Assembly: GCA_035295845.1 (NCBI GenBank)
Contig: DATGIF010000017.1
Coordinates: 131,548 to 195,547 of the forward strand
Direction: 5' to 3'
Length of the DNA stretch: 64,000 nt
DNA from: Palsa-892 sp035295845
Lineage (GTDB): Bacteria; Pseudomonadota; Alphaproteobacteria; Rhizobiales; Xanthobacteraceae
Positions 7,646-19,343 of the stretch are shown here, piece by piece (position 1 is the stretch's first letter; the number at the start of each line of letters is the position of its first letter). A program made the translations under genes and the position numbers. The notes beneath the pieces are model-generated. The model was given only the letters and a program-made list of their open reading frames with translations. It had not been told where the DNA came from and did not search any database.

Positions 7646-8485
7646 CTATTTTTGCGCCCCCGGCCGCGCGGGATAATTATTCAGATATGCCACCACCCGC
7701 CAATAGCCGGTGGGCAGCCACCGCTGCAGCCGGTCAATAAAACGGGCATCGCCGCCGATCAGCACGCGTGGCTTATTTTGCAACATGCCTTCAACGATGA
7801 CGCTCGCCGCCTGTTCCGGAGTGGTCTTGGCGAGTTCGGAAAACCGCTTCGACGCAGCCGCTTTTCGCTCGGCGTCGACGGCCTTCACTGCGCGAGAATT
7901 GTTGGCGATGTTAGTGGCAACACCCCCCGGATGAACCGAAGTCACGCGCACGGACGTCGCAGCAAGCTCATGCTGCAGCGCTTCGGTGAAGCCGCGCACG
8001 CCAAACTTCGAAGCCGAATAGGCGGTTTGCCCGACCGGCGCGATCAATCCGAAGATGCTCGATAGATTGACAATGTGGGCCTCAGGCTGGGCCATCAAGT
8101 GCGGCAGAAAATAATGCGTGCCGCGTACGACGCCCCAGAAATTGATCGACATCACCCATTCGAAATCGGCGAGCGTCATTTCCTCGAACCAGCCCTGCAG
8201 CGCCACCCCGGCATTGTTGATCAGCACGCTGAGGCGAGGATGCTGGCGTATCGCGGCTTCCGCGAAGCGCTTGATCTCGTCCTCCTCCGCGACATTGACG
8301 CGGTGCGCGCTAATATTCACCTGATGGCTCTGGCGGAGTTCGTCGGCAAGCGCCACGAGCCGCGGCTCGTCGATGTCGGCGAGCGCGAGGTCCGCGCCGC
8401 GCGCCGCAAGCTCGCGGGCAAGCGCCCGGCCGATGCCGCTCGCGGCACCCGTGAGAGCGACCGCCGCCCCCTTGATTGACGTCAT
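7646..8485 (-). CDS. SDR-family NAD(P)-dependent oxidoreductase
   Basis: A 279-residue classical short-chain dehydrogenase/reductase. The dinucleotide-binding glycine motif TGAASGIG is at about residues 12-19, NNAG follows the fourth strand, and the catalytic Ser (NLSSIFG) and YxxxK (YSASK) are intact. Cofactor and substrate are not identifiable from sequence. GAGAGAG lies just upstream of ATG 8485. It sits between the amidase and the Mla operon on the same strand, with gaps of 32 bp and 111 bp, so operon membership is possible but not required. Confidence 0.9.
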   Translation of the reverse strand: MTSIKGAAVALTGAASGIGRALARELAARGADLALADIDEPRLVALADELRQSHQVNISAHRVNVAEEDEIKRFAEAAIRQHPRLSVLINNAGVALQGWFEEMTLADFEWVMSINFWGVVRGTHYFLPHLMAQPEAHIVNLSSIFGLIAPVGQTAYSASKFGVRGFTEALQHELAATSVRVTSVHPGGVATNIANNSRAVKAVDAERKAAASKRFSELAKTTPEQAASVIVEGMLQNKPRVLIGGDARFIDRLQRWLPTGYWRVVAYLNNYPARPGAQK

Positions 8486-8596
8486 AAACTCTCTCTCGCG
8501 GCTTCAGCGCCACGTGCAGGAGAATGCATCACCGCCATCGAGGCGCCAACCACGGTGCTGCGCGATGAAGGCGTCTAAACCGGCTGTACGGATTTG

Positions 8597-9373
8597 TCAG
8601 CGCCCCGGCGTGGCTGAAGCCCCGCCGCCGAACAAGATGCGTTGCGGATTGTGCGCGAGGTCGGTCACTGCCTTGCCGATCACCTTGACCTGATCGGTCG
8701 CTGTCGTCATCAGCTTATTGAAGTTTCCGCTCATCTCGGCGGTGCGCTTGTCGAGGTTATCCATCAGCTCTTTCGCCGACGCGGTTGCTTCCTTGCTGTT
8801 CTTCATGATCGCATCGAGATTATCGGAGTTGCGCGCCAGGGAATCACTGAAGGCCGTGACGTTCTGGATCGCCTTACGGATATCATCCTGATTGGCGACG
8901 ATCAGCGCGTCGGCCTTGGCCAGGACGTCGCGCGCGGCCTGCATCATGTCTTGGCTCGCGCTGATATCGGCCTTCAAGGTCGGCGGCTCGCCCTCTTCCC
9001 GCTCCAATAACGGCGTCGTGGCCGAAATGCCCTTGAGCGACACCGAGGCGATCCCCGTGAGGCCGGTGAATTCGAGCCCCACATAGGTATCCGAGCGTAT
9101 CGGCGTCGCCTTGTTTACGATGATCAACGCCGTGACCTGCGACGGCGTGTCGGGATTGAGCCTGAGCGCTGTCACCTCGCCGACGCGTATGCCGTTGAAC
9201 AGCACCGAGCTGCCGACCCGCAATCCCGAAACCGCGCCGTCGAAGATCACGCGATAGGCCACGCCCTGTTTTTTGTCGCCCGAGTAGTGGATCCAGAACA
9301 CGAAAGCGAACGCCGCCGCGATTGCGGCGAACGTGAACAATCCGATCAAAACGTAATTGGCCTTGCGCTCCAT
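8597..9373 (-). CDS. mlaD: MlaD-family (MCE domain) substrate-binding protein of lipid transporter
   Basis: A 258-residue protein with one N-terminal membrane anchor (about residues 7-29) and an MCE domain starting with GVAYRVIFDGAVSGLRVGS and FNGIRVGEV. The C-terminal half is a long predicted helix rich in Asn/Asp/Lys (MMQAARDVLAKADALIVANQ onward), as expected for the periplasmic tube-forming region. It is the third gene of the mlaE-mlaF-mlaD operon, 15 bp after mlaF. MCE proteins carry phospholipids between inner and outer membranes. No MlaC or MlaA gene is present in the window. Confidence 0.92.
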   Translation of the reverse strand: MERKANYVLIGLFTFAAIAAAFAFVFWIHYSGDKKQGVAYRVIFDGAVSGLRVGSSVLFNGIRVGEVTALRLNPDTPSQVTALIIVNKATPIRSDTYVGLEFTGLTGIASVSLKGISATTPLLEREEGEPPTLKADISASQDMMQAARDVLAKADALIVANQDDIRKAIQNVTAFSDSLARNSDNLDAIMKNSKEATASAKELMDNLDKRTAEMSGNFNKLMTTATDQVKVIGKAVTDLAHNPQRILFGGGASATPGR

Positions 9374-9388
9374 CGATCTACTCCAGCG

Positions 9389-10174
9389 TTAATGCTTCGC
9401 CACCGCTTGCCGGTCCGTGCGCGCCCGCGCACCGTGAAAATACGCCTTCAACCACGGAATCTCCGACGCCAGCATCGTATCCATCGTGCCAGCGGCGGTG
9501 ATCTTGCCGTCCCCGAGCACCGCGATCCGGTCACAGATCGTATACAGGCTATCGAGGTCGTGGGTCACCATGAACACCGCCATGCTCGAGGTTTGCTGCA
9601 ACGTCAGAATCAGCTCGTCGAACTCGTGCGCGCTGATGGGATCGAGCCCCGAAGTAGGCTCGTCGAGGAACAGAATTTCGGGGTCGAGCGCGAGCGCGCG
9701 GGCAAGCGCCACGCGCTTGATCATGCCGCCGGAAAGCTCGGACGGGTATTTGCGATAGACTTCGGGCTTCAAGCCGACCATCTCCAGCTTGGTGATCGCC
9801 ATCTCGGTGGCGAGACGATCCGAAACATCGAGATATTCGAGCATCGGAAACTCGATGTTCTGGCCCGCGGTGAGCGAGGAGAACAGCGCGCCCTGCTGAA
9901 ACAGGATGCCCCACCGCCGCTCGACCGCGCGCCTTTGGTCCTCATCCGCCTCGTCGAGATCGACGCCGAGCACTTCGATGCGGCCCGCCTGCTTCGGCAG
10001 CAGGCCGATGATCGTGCGCGTCAATACCGACTTGCCGGCGCCCGACGGGCCGACGAAGCCGAGGATCTCGCCGCGATAGAGATCGAGCGTGATGCCGTTT
10101 AGGATCCGCTGTTCCTTGAGGTCGACAATCACATCCCTTACCCGGAGGACTGCGTCTGCGGGATCTTTTGCCAT
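9389..10174 (-). CDS. mlaF: ABC transporter ATP-binding protein (MlaF-like)
   Basis: A 261-residue nucleotide-binding subunit. Walker A (GPSGAGKS), Q-loop (LFQQGALF), signature LSGGM, Walker B (EILFLDEPTSGLDP) and the H-loop (VMVTHDL region) are all complete. The signature LSGGM followed by IKRVALARA is typical for the MlaF group. Start ATG at 10174 is two bases after the mlaE stop codon, so translation is coupled. A longer in-frame extension upstream is only the shadow of mlaE and is rejected. It energises phospholipid transport by the MlaE permease in the inner membrane. Confidence 0.95.
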   Translation of the reverse strand: MAKDPADAVLRVRDVIVDLKEQRILNGITLDLYRGEILGFVGPSGAGKSVLTRTIIGLLPKQAGRIEVLGVDLDEADEDQRRAVERRWGILFQQGALFSSLTAGQNIEFPMLEYLDVSDRLATEMAITKLEMVGLKPEVYRKYPSELSGGMIKRVALARALALDPEILFLDEPTSGLDPISAHEFDELILTLQQTSSMAVFMVTHDLDSLYTICDRIAVLGDGKITAAGTMDTMLASEIPWLKAYFHGARARTDRQAVAKH

Positions 10175-10176
10175 CG

Positions 10177-11319
10177 CTACATTCCGATTGAGGCAAAAAA
10201 CATGGCAAAAATTCCGTCGAGCACGATGACGAGAAAGATCGATTTGACGACCGAATTGGTGGTCTTTTCGCCGAGCGACTCGGCCGAGCCCTCGACCTGC
10301 AATCCTTCGACGCAAGCCACGATTCCGATGACGAGCGCCATGAACGGCGCCTTGATGATCCCGACTTCGAACGTTTCCATCGAGATCGCTTCTCGCAGGC
10401 GCGAAAGAAACACTTCCGGCGCAATCCCGCCATAAAGCCAGGAAACGAACCCGCCGCCATAGAGCGCCGCCATCGAGCCGAGAAAGGTCAAGATCGGCAC
10501 CGCAATGACGAGCGCCACGATGCGCGGCAGGATCAAGACTTCGATAGGATCGAAGCCCATGGTGCGCAGCGCGTCGATTTCCTCGCGCATTTTCATCGCG
10601 CCGAGCTCGGCGGTGTAAGAGCTGCCGGAGCGGCCGGCCACCATGATGCAGACGATCAGGACGCCGAGTTCGCGCAGCACCAAAACGCCCACCATATCGA
10701 CGACATAGATATCGGCGCCGAACTTGCGGAAATGAAAGATCCCCTGCTGGGCAAGGATCGCACCGATCAGAACGGTAATGAGGAGAATGATCGGCACGGC
10801 GCGCCATCCCACGCGCTCGAGATGGTTCACCATGGAGGTGAGGCGGAAGCTCAACGGACGGAGGAGCACCCGTTTCAACGCGACCACCAGCGAGCCGGCC
10901 ATCTGCGCCATGAGAAGAAGGTCGTCGCCGACCGCCGCCATGGTCCGGCCGACGCTTTCCAGCGTGGCGATGATGGAGTTCGGCCGCCGCGGCTCGGGCG
11001 TCAATTTTTGGGTACCCGCATGCACCTTGTCGAAGAGGCCGCGGTAATGTTCGCTGAGGCCCACAAGCCGCGCTTCGCAGCCTTGGCTCGTCCAGGTACG
11101 GAGCGCTCGCTCCAGGAGCCAGGCGCCGAATGAATCAAGCCGTTCGATCCGCGCCATGTCGACGGCGACGCTGCGCACGGGTCCCATCGGGCGGGTGACA
11201 GCGTCGATCAACGGCTCGAGCGCTTGCGCGTACTCGGCCGTCCACGATCCGGACGCGGCTAGACCAATGCGGTCACCGCCCGACTGCTCACTGAGCAAGG
11301 TTAGAGTCCCTGCTGTCAC
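10177..11319 (-). CDS. mlaE: MlaE-type permease with fused N-terminal STAS (MlaB-like) domain
   Basis: A 380-residue protein in two parts. Residues about 1-100 look like a STAS domain (VAVDMARIERLDSFGAWLLERAL), the role played by separate MlaB in E. coli. The rest is the MlaE permease with its conserved region (GSSYTAELGAMKMREEIDAL) and five or so membrane segments. GTG at 11319 is chosen as start because GAAGGAG is seven bases upstream; an upstream TTG would add a non-homologous tail. It heads the operon with mlaF and mlaD. The fusion is common in Alphaproteobacteria, so it is informative rather than odd. Confidence 0.9.
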   Translation of the reverse strand: MTAGTLTLLSEQSGGDRIGLAASGSWTAEYAQALEPLIDAVTRPMGPVRSVAVDMARIERLDSFGAWLLERALRTWTSQGCEARLVGLSEHYRGLFDKVHAGTQKLTPEPRRPNSIIATLESVGRTMAAVGDDLLLMAQMAGSLVVALKRVLLRPLSFRLTSMVNHLERVGWRAVPIILLITVLIGAILAQQGIFHFRKFGADIYVVDMVGVLVLRELGVLIVCIMVAGRSGSSYTAELGAMKMREEIDALRTMGFDPIEVLILPRIVALVIAVPILTFLGSMAALYGGGFVSWLYGGIAPEVFLSRLREAISMETFEVGIIKAPFMALVIGIVACVEGLQVEGSAESLGEKTTNSVVKSIFLVIVLDGIFAMFFASIGM

Positions 11320-11678
11320 GAAGCCGCTCCTTCGCCGATGCAAAAGTGCCGAACACTTTTGCCAGGCCCTGTTCGGACCGGCACGCGAGGACAAGAAAAC
11401 AAGTGGAAGCGTTGCGGAGAGGCTCTGCGGTTGCGCCGCTGATCAACGGGCAAGCGATGGCCTTAGTTCAGAGGCCGAATCTCGCGCAATTGTTTACCCG
11501 CACTATGTCGTCCATCCCTCGAGTACCCCGGCGACAAAGTTAACAAATGGGTAAGAAGTCTTAAACGCGAATTACCGCATTAGGTTAATGAAAAGTTAAT
11601 GTTCCGCGGATACTACGCGCCGCCCAGCGGCAGGGCGATTTCTCCCGGATTTTCAAGGTTGATGACGGCCCTTGCAGG
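11320..11678. other. Intergenic region ahead of the mla operon
   Basis: No convincing gene. It holds the perfect inverted repeat listed separately near 11340, then an AT-rich stretch at about 11510-11600 (AAGTTAACAAATGGG, TTAGGTTAATGAAAAGTTAATG) that likely carries the mla operon promoter, since the mla genes read leftward from here. Short open frames on the plus strand look like chance. Confidence 0.6.
11340..11362. promoter_or_regulatory. Perfect 9-bp inverted repeat upstream of mlaE
   Basis: GCAAAAGTG (11340-11348) and CACTTTTGC (11354-11362) are perfect inverted copies with a 5-base spacer CCGAA, about 20 bp before the mlaE GTG and just before its ribosome binding site. It could be a dimeric-regulator operator or a leader stem-loop that affects translation. 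It is AT-richer than its surroundings, which makes chance less likely. Confidence 0.45.
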
Positions 11679-11756
11679 TCAACGACCGCCGGATGCGAGC
11701 CCCGTGAGCAAGAGGAAAACGACCAGCAAAGCCACTGCGCACGCAAAACGGCTCAC
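11679..11756 (-). CDS. Possible 25-residue hydrophobic peptide coupled to the monooxygenase gene
   Basis: A GTG at 11756 overlaps the monooxygenase stop codon in the arrangement GTGA, then 25 codons follow to TGA at 11679. The predicted peptide starts VSRFACAVALLVVFLLLTG and ends LASGGR: a single short hydrophobic helix with a positive N-terminus, like a membrane micropeptide or a bare signal sequence. The four-base overlap is the same coupling style used elsewhere in this window, which is the main support. No family recognised; it may be chance. Confidence 0.3.
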   Translation of the reverse strand: MSRFACAVALLVVFLLLTGLASGGR

Positions 11757-13204
11757 GCGAACTCCATCACCCCGTCTTGCAAGCCGCCGTAACGGAAGAT
11801 GATGAGGTCCTTCACGTAATTCTGATGCACCCGCCACGGCTCGCGTAAGCCCTGCTTCGGCAATATCGATTGCGCGCGCGCGAAATAGCCGGAAGTGAAA
11901 TCCGTCATCGGCTCGCGCGCCATGCCAAGATCGCCGTTGCGCGGCGTGCAGCTTCGATAGCCGTGCTTGTCCATATAATTGATGAGTCGGCAGGCAAAGC
12001 GCGCGAGGAGGTCCGCCTTCAGCGTCCACGATGCATTGATATAGCCGAACACCGCCACGAAATTCGGCACGTCGCCGTACATCGCGCCCTTGTAGCTGAT
12101 CAGGCTTCCCGGCTCGATGCGCTTGCCGTCGACCGCAATTTCGGCGCCGCCCACGGTTTGCAGTTCGAGCCCGGTGGCGGTGATGACGAGATCGGCGTCG
12201 ATATCGGTGCCCGATTTTAGCCGGATACCGCTCTGCGTGAACGTTTCAATTTCGCCGGTGACAACCGAAGTCCGCCCTTCTTTGATCGAGCGAAACAGGT
12301 CGCCGTTGGGTGTTAGGCACAGCCGCTGATCCCAGGGCTTATAGTGCGGAGTGAAATGCTTCAGCGTCTCCGGATCCGAACCAAGCGCCGCCTGTACGCC
12401 GCCGAGGATGAATTTCTTCAACTGATCGGGTTTGCGCTTGGCAAGCCCATAGAAATACCGAAGGCGAAGGATATTTTTCCAGCGTGTGAGTGCATAGGCC
12501 ATTTTCGTCGGAAGAAAGCGCCTGAGGCTGTTGGCGATCGCGTCCTCGTCGGGCAAGGCCACGATGTAGGTCGGCGAGCGCTGTAGCATGGTGACGTGCG
12601 CCGCCTGCTTGGCAAGCTCCGGAATCAGCGTGACAGCGGTGGCGCCGCTGCCGATCACGACAACGCGCTTTCCCTGATAATCGACGCGATCGTTCCATTC
12701 TTGCGGATGCACCACGGCGCCTCGATAGCGTTCGATGCCGGGAAACGTCGGCGTGTATCCGGATTCGTAGCTGTAATAACCCGCGCACATCATCAGGAAA
12801 TTACAGGTGAAGCGAACCCGCTCTTTCGCCGCACCGCGCACGGCCTCGATCGTCCATCGCGCGTCCTTCGACGACCAGGAAATGCGATTCACGCGATGCT
12901 CGAAGCGGATGTGACGCTCGACATTATGTTCGCGCGCCGTGTCGCGGATGTAGGCGAGAATGGAAGAGCCCTCGACAATGGATTTGGGTCCGCGCCACGG
13001 CTTGAAGGAATAGCCGAGTGTGAACATGTCGGAATCCGATCGCACGCCGGGATAGCGGAAGAGATCCCAAGTGCCGCCGATGCGGTCGCGGGCTTCGAGC
13101 AAAACGAACGTCTTGCCGGGACATTCGACGCCGAGGTGGCACGCGGCACCGATGCCCGAGAGACCCGCACCTACGATCAAGACGTCGAAGTGTTCGCTCG
13201 TCAT
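11753..13204 (-). CDS. Flavin-containing monooxygenase / Baeyer-Villiger type FAD oxidoreductase
   Basis: A 483-residue class B flavoprotein monooxygenase. The FAD Rossmann motif VGAGLSGIGAA is at residues 11-21, the DRIGGTWDLFRYPG segment follows, the fingerprint YRGAVVHPQEW spans the centre, and a second dinucleotide motif VIGSGATAV binds NADPH. Such enzymes oxygenate ketones, sulfides or amines using O2 and NADPH in the cytoplasm; the closest group is the cyclohexanone/phenylacetone and YCZ-type monooxygenases. Its ATG overlaps the stop of the upstream secreted-protein gene (ATGA), so they form one operon. Substrate not identifiable. Confidence 0.88.
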   Translation of the reverse strand: MTSEHFDVLIVGAGLSGIGAACHLGVECPGKTFVLLEARDRIGGTWDLFRYPGVRSDSDMFTLGYSFKPWRGPKSIVEGSSILAYIRDTAREHNVERHIRFEHRVNRISWSSKDARWTIEAVRGAAKERVRFTCNFLMMCAGYYSYESGYTPTFPGIERYRGAVVHPQEWNDRVDYQGKRVVVIGSGATAVTLIPELAKQAAHVTMLQRSPTYIVALPDEDAIANSLRRFLPTKMAYALTRWKNILRLRYFYGLAKRKPDQLKKFILGGVQAALGSDPETLKHFTPHYKPWDQRLCLTPNGDLFRSIKEGRTSVVTGEIETFTQSGIRLKSGTDIDADLVITATGLELQTVGGAEIAVDGKRIEPGSLISYKGAMYGDVPNFVAVFGYINASWTLKADLLARFACRLINYMDKHGYRSCTPRNGDLGMAREPMTDFTSGYFARAQSILPKQGLREPWRVHQNYVKDLIIFRYGGLQDGVMEFA

Positions 13205-13770
13205 CAGCTCAACCCGAAAAAGCGCGTCATCCTGCGCCTATTCTTGAATTCATATTGTCCTTTTTCCGCCTCCGGCACCTTGTGATAGCCGAGATCTTGC
13301 GCCTGTTTGGCCAGCGCTTCGCTTGAAAGATCATCCACGCGGATGACTTTCTGATGGCAGATCGCCCAGTAGAGGAGATGCGAGTCGGTATTGTAGCCGG
13401 CGACGCTGCTCGGATCGCCCACGTCGAGCACATGTGCATAAAATTTTCCGTCGGAATAGAACACGAAGGCCGGCCGCTCGGTCGAGCAGAATGCGTAGCT
13501 TACCTTGATGAGGCCGAAGAATTTCGGCGGTTGCACCTCGTCATATTGCGGTTCGCCGTTCTTGACCGGCGCCTTCACCACGGCCGAGCGTTCCTTGGCC
13601 GCAACCAACGCGCCGCCGGTTCGCGCGGCGACCGTCTTCGTGTTCACGATTTCGGTGAACGAGCATTCGCCCATGTGGCAACGGCCGCGCACGAGCATCG
13701 GCGCCGCAAGCGCCGCCGGGAGCGAGGCAAGAAGAAGGATCGCGGAAAAAAGAGCGTGTTTGAGCCGCAT
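13204..13770 (-). CDS. Secreted protein of unknown function, upstream partner of the monooxygenase
   Basis: A 188-residue protein with a clear Sec signal peptide (residues about 1-22, ending in ALAA). The mature part has four Cys (GRCHMGEC, SYAFCS and WAICHQ segments), consistent with disulfides in the periplasm. I do not recognise a named family. ATG at 13770 is chosen because it begins the signal peptide; an upstream in-frame codon at 13839 would add a proline-rich tail through a terminator-like hairpin. Its stop overlaps the start of the flavin monooxygenase, indicating translational coupling of a periplasmic and a cytoplasmic product. Confidence 0.75.
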   Translation of the reverse strand: MRLKHALFSAILLLASLPAALAAPMLVRGRCHMGECSFTEIVNTKTVAARTGGALVAAKERSAVVKAPVKNGEPQYDEVQPPKFFGLIKVSYAFCSTERPAFVFYSDGKFYAHVLDVGDPSSVAGYNTDSHLLYWAICHQKVIRVDDLSSEALAKQAQDLGYHKVPEAEKGQYEFKNRRRMTRFFGLS

Positions 13771-13780
13771 GCGAAAGCCT

Positions 13781-13806
13781 AAAAAGCCCGGCACAGGTCG
13801 CCGGGC
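13781..13806 (-). terminator. Terminator-like hairpin just before a start codon (possible attenuator)
   Basis: On the minus strand GCCCGGC and GCCGGGC form a 7-bp stem with a 7-base loop, followed by five T residues, ending only 10 bases before the ATG at 13770. It may be an attenuator in the operon leader, or may stop antisense transcription between the divergent genes. Confidence 0.4.
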
Positions 13807-13856
13807 CGGACTATAAGGCATGATCGGATCGAGGAACATTCGCCCGAAAGGCCGTT

Positions 13857-14552
13857 ATGAAGGACTGGATCAGCTATTGGGACAGCGATCACCCGATCTA
13901 TGTCAACGCCCGCCATTTCGACGTGCATTACCGCGCGATAGCCGCCGACATCATCCGGCTCCTGCCTTCGGCGGAGGCGCGCGTGCTCGACCATGGCTGC
14001 GGCGAGGCGATGCACGCCGATAGGGTAGCGGCACAATGCGGCGGCCTGTTCCTGTGCGAGGCGGCGCCGACGCTGCGCGCGCGCGTGGCCGCACGCTTCG
14101 CGAATGAGTCGAAAATCCGCGTGATCGGGCCCGACGAGGTCGAGCGCCTGCCGGCCGCCTGTGTCGATCTCGTCGTCGCGAACTCCGTCATTCAATATCT
14201 GAAACAAGACGAACTCAAATCCCTGCTCGCCGTCTGGCGCCGTGTCCTGAAACCGGGCGGCCGGCTCGTGATCGCCGACGTCATCGGCCCGACACAGGGT
14301 GCAGCCGCCGACACGCTCGCGCTCTTGCGCTTTGCCGCCGCCAATGGATTTCTGATTGCCGCGTTCTTCGGCATCGCGCGCACTGTCTTTTCGGACTATC
14401 GCAAGCTGCGGGCTGAACTGGGGCTCACGCGCTATTCCGAGGACGAGATGCTCACCCTACTGCGCGGCGCTGGATTTTCACCGAAGCGGATCGCCGAGAA
14501 TTTCGGCCACAATCAACAACGCATGGCCTTCGAAGCAACCAAGTCCGCCTGA
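13857..14552 (+). CDS. Class I SAM-dependent methyltransferase
   Basis: A 231-residue methyltransferase. Motif I is a variant, VLDHGCGEA, giving the glycine-rich SAM loop; an acidic residue follows at the end of strand two (FLCEAAPTL); motif IV-like VDLVVANSVIQYL and the post-motif VLKPGGRLVIADVI are typical of the UbiE/Methyltransf_11 group. A stretch around residues 155-180 is hydrophobic and may bind a lipid-like or membrane substrate. Substrate unknown. It is followed by a strong terminator and is therefore probably a single-gene unit. Confidence 0.83.
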   Translation: MKDWISYWDSDHPIYVNARHFDVHYRAIAADIIRLLPSAEARVLDHGCGEAMHADRVAAQCGGLFLCEAAPTLRARVAARFANESKIRVIGPDEVERLPAACVDLVVANSVIQYLKQDELKSLLAVWRRVLKPGGRLVIADVIGPTQGAAADTLALLRFAAANGFLIAAFFGIARTVFSDYRKLRAELGLTRYSEDEMLTLLRGAGFSPKRIAENFGHNQQRMAFEATKSA

Positions 14553-14633
14553 TCGAAAGGCTTCCTCCCCGCTCGAATCTCGGCTAGAACCTCGGCGCCG
14601 CGGCGGGCGTCAACCATATCCGCTTGGCCACAA

Positions 14634-14660
14634 GGACGCGCGCTCGCGCGCCCTTTTTTT
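14634..14660 (+). terminator. Rho-independent terminator after the methyltransferase gene
   Basis: GCGCGC/GCGCGC stem (14638-14651), extended by GG/CC pairing, followed by seven T residues (14654-14660). It lies between the methyltransferase stop and carB, so carB needs its own promoter or read-through. Confidence 0.7.
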
Positions 14661-14713
14661 ATGTAGTCGAAGTCGGATTTATCCAATTTCGACCAGTGTC
14701 GAACCCCGAGCCG

Positions 14714-17983
<3,270 letters not shown>

Positions 17984-18111
17984 CGAACGGCCGGGAAAGG
18001 CGCCGATCCAAGCGGCAGTGTGTTCGTAATTGTTCGGCGGTCGCGGCGCCCCGATGAGCCGGCGCGCGATCGGCGAATTTTTGTGTGTCGACCAGGGTCT
18101 CGGAGAGAGCC

Positions 18112-18585
18112 ATGGAAAAGATTCCGATGACAGAGGCGGGTTTCGCCGCGCTCGAAGCCGAATTACGCCACCGCCAGTCGGTGGACCGGCCGCGCATTAT
18201 TCAGCAGATCACCGAGGCGCGCGGCCATGGCGACCTCGCCGAAAACGCGGAATATCACGCCGCGAAAGAGCAGCAGTCGCTGAACGAGGGCCGCATCGCC
18301 GAGCTCGAGGATAAGATTTCGCGCGCCGAGGTCATCGACGTCTCGAAGCTCTCCGGCGAGACGGTGACGTTCGGCGCGACAGTAACGCTTGTCGACGAGG
18401 ACACCGACGAGAAGAGGGTCTGGCAGATCGTCGGCGAAACCGAGGCCGACGCCAAGGCGGGCCGCATCTCGATCACCTCGCCGCTCGCGCGTGCGCTGAT
18501 CGGCAAGAAGAAGGGCGCCTCCGTCGAGGTCAACACCCCGAAGGGCGCAAAGGCCTATGAGGTGATGAAAGTCGAATGGCGGTGA
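18112..18585 (+). CDS. greA: Transcription elongation factor GreA
   Basis: A 157-residue protein of standard GreA length. The N-terminal coiled coil contains the conserved RPRIIQQITEARGHGDLAEN segment; the acidic tip pair of GreA (the D-L-A-E-N motif with Asp41/Glu44 type residues) is intact. The C-terminal FKBP-like domain ends in GAKAYEVMKVEW. It binds RNA polymerase's secondary channel and triggers cleavage of backtracked transcripts. GGAGAGAGCC precedes ATG 18112. A 7-bp hairpin starts at its stop codon. Confidence 0.96.
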   Translation: MEKIPMTEAGFAALEAELRHRQSVDRPRIIQQITEARGHGDLAENAEYHAAKEQQSLNEGRIAELEDKISRAEVIDVSKLSGETVTFGATVTLVDEDTDEKRVWQIVGETEADAKAGRISITSPLARALIGKKKGASVEVNTPKGAKAYEVMKVEWR

Positions 18586-18603
18586 CGGCGCGGTTTGCGC
18601 CGT
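18585..18603. terminator. Weak hairpin at the greA/lrp convergent junction
   Basis: ACGGCGC and GCGCCGT pair around the loop GGTTT, beginning within the greA stop codon. There is no T tract after it, so intrinsic termination would be weak. Confidence 0.3.
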
Positions 18604-18642
18604 AACACTTCGGCTATCTGTTCAGCCAGCCCCCACGCAATT

Positions 18643-19125
18643 TCAAGCCTTCGCCGTTTCGGCTTCCAACGGCACGCTCGCTTCGTCCTTGGAGCGGCGA
18701 AGCGCAAGCGCGGTGCGGATGCTGCGCACGTTTGGCGTCGCCGTGAGCTCGGCGAGGAAAGCCTGAAAGGCCGCGAGATCGGGTGCCACGCACTTCAGTA
18801 TGAAATCGACTTCGCCCGAGAGCATCCAGCACTCGCGTACGAGCGGCCAATTGCGGATGCGCTCGTCGAAGGCCACGAGATCCGGCTCCGCCTGGCTCAC
18901 CAGATGCACCATGGCGAATACGATGACTTCGTAGCCGAGCCGCTTTTCGTCGAGGAGCGCTCGATAGCCGCGGATGATGCCGGCCTCTTCAAGGGCGCGC
19001 ATTCGCCTGAGACAAGGCGGCGCGGAGATACCGACGCGGCGGGAAAGCTCTACATTGGTGATGCGCCCGTCGCGCTGTAATTCGGCGAGAATCTTCCAAT
19101 CGATCGCATCGAGCCGTTCGCGCAT
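18643..19125 (-). CDS. Lrp/AsnC-family transcriptional regulator
   Basis: A 160-residue regulator: an N-terminal helix-turn-helix (IDWKILAELQRDGRITNVELSRRVG in pieces; recognition area SAPPCLRRMRALEEAGII) followed by a RAM/AsnC ligand-binding domain (VRECWMLSGEVDFILKCVAPDL). Such proteins sense amino acids and form octamers. ATG 19125 gives the usual family length and has GAGGGCGAAAAG before it; ATG 19221 would add a 32-residue Pro/Gly-rich tail and also has a plausible site, so the start is open. It is divergent from trxB, with only 218 bp between starts. Confidence 0.9.
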   Translation of the reverse strand: MRERLDAIDWKILAELQRDGRITNVELSRRVGISAPPCLRRMRALEEAGIIRGYRALLDEKRLGYEVIVFAMVHLVSQAEPDLVAFDERIRNWPLVRECWMLSGEVDFILKCVAPDLAAFQAFLAELTATPNVRSIRTALALRRSKDEASVPLEAETAKA

Positions 19126-19343
19126 CTTTTCGCCCTCGGCCGCCCCGCCCCCGGGGTCCGGCGACGTGTAAAGGGCGGACTTGGCCGGCGCAAGCTTGGC
19201 GCTGCTATTGCCATGGTTCATCAGTGATTTCCGCTGTGTAAGCCTGTGGAAACGAGAATGCGTTTTGCAGCCAGAGCCTGGACACGCCATATAAGGATCG
19301 ATCGGTGGCGATTCCAAGTCCGCCGAAGGGGGCGCGACAAGCC

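Noticed and set aside
10175..10807. N-terminal extension of the mlaF frame
   Set aside because: It runs through mlaE in another frame and is unrelated to ABC proteins; the ATG at 10174 is the natural start.
11599..11802. Small plus-strand open frame of 67 codons near the monooxygenase end
   Set aside because: No ribosome binding site and Arg/Ser/Thr-rich low-complexity composition; likely chance.
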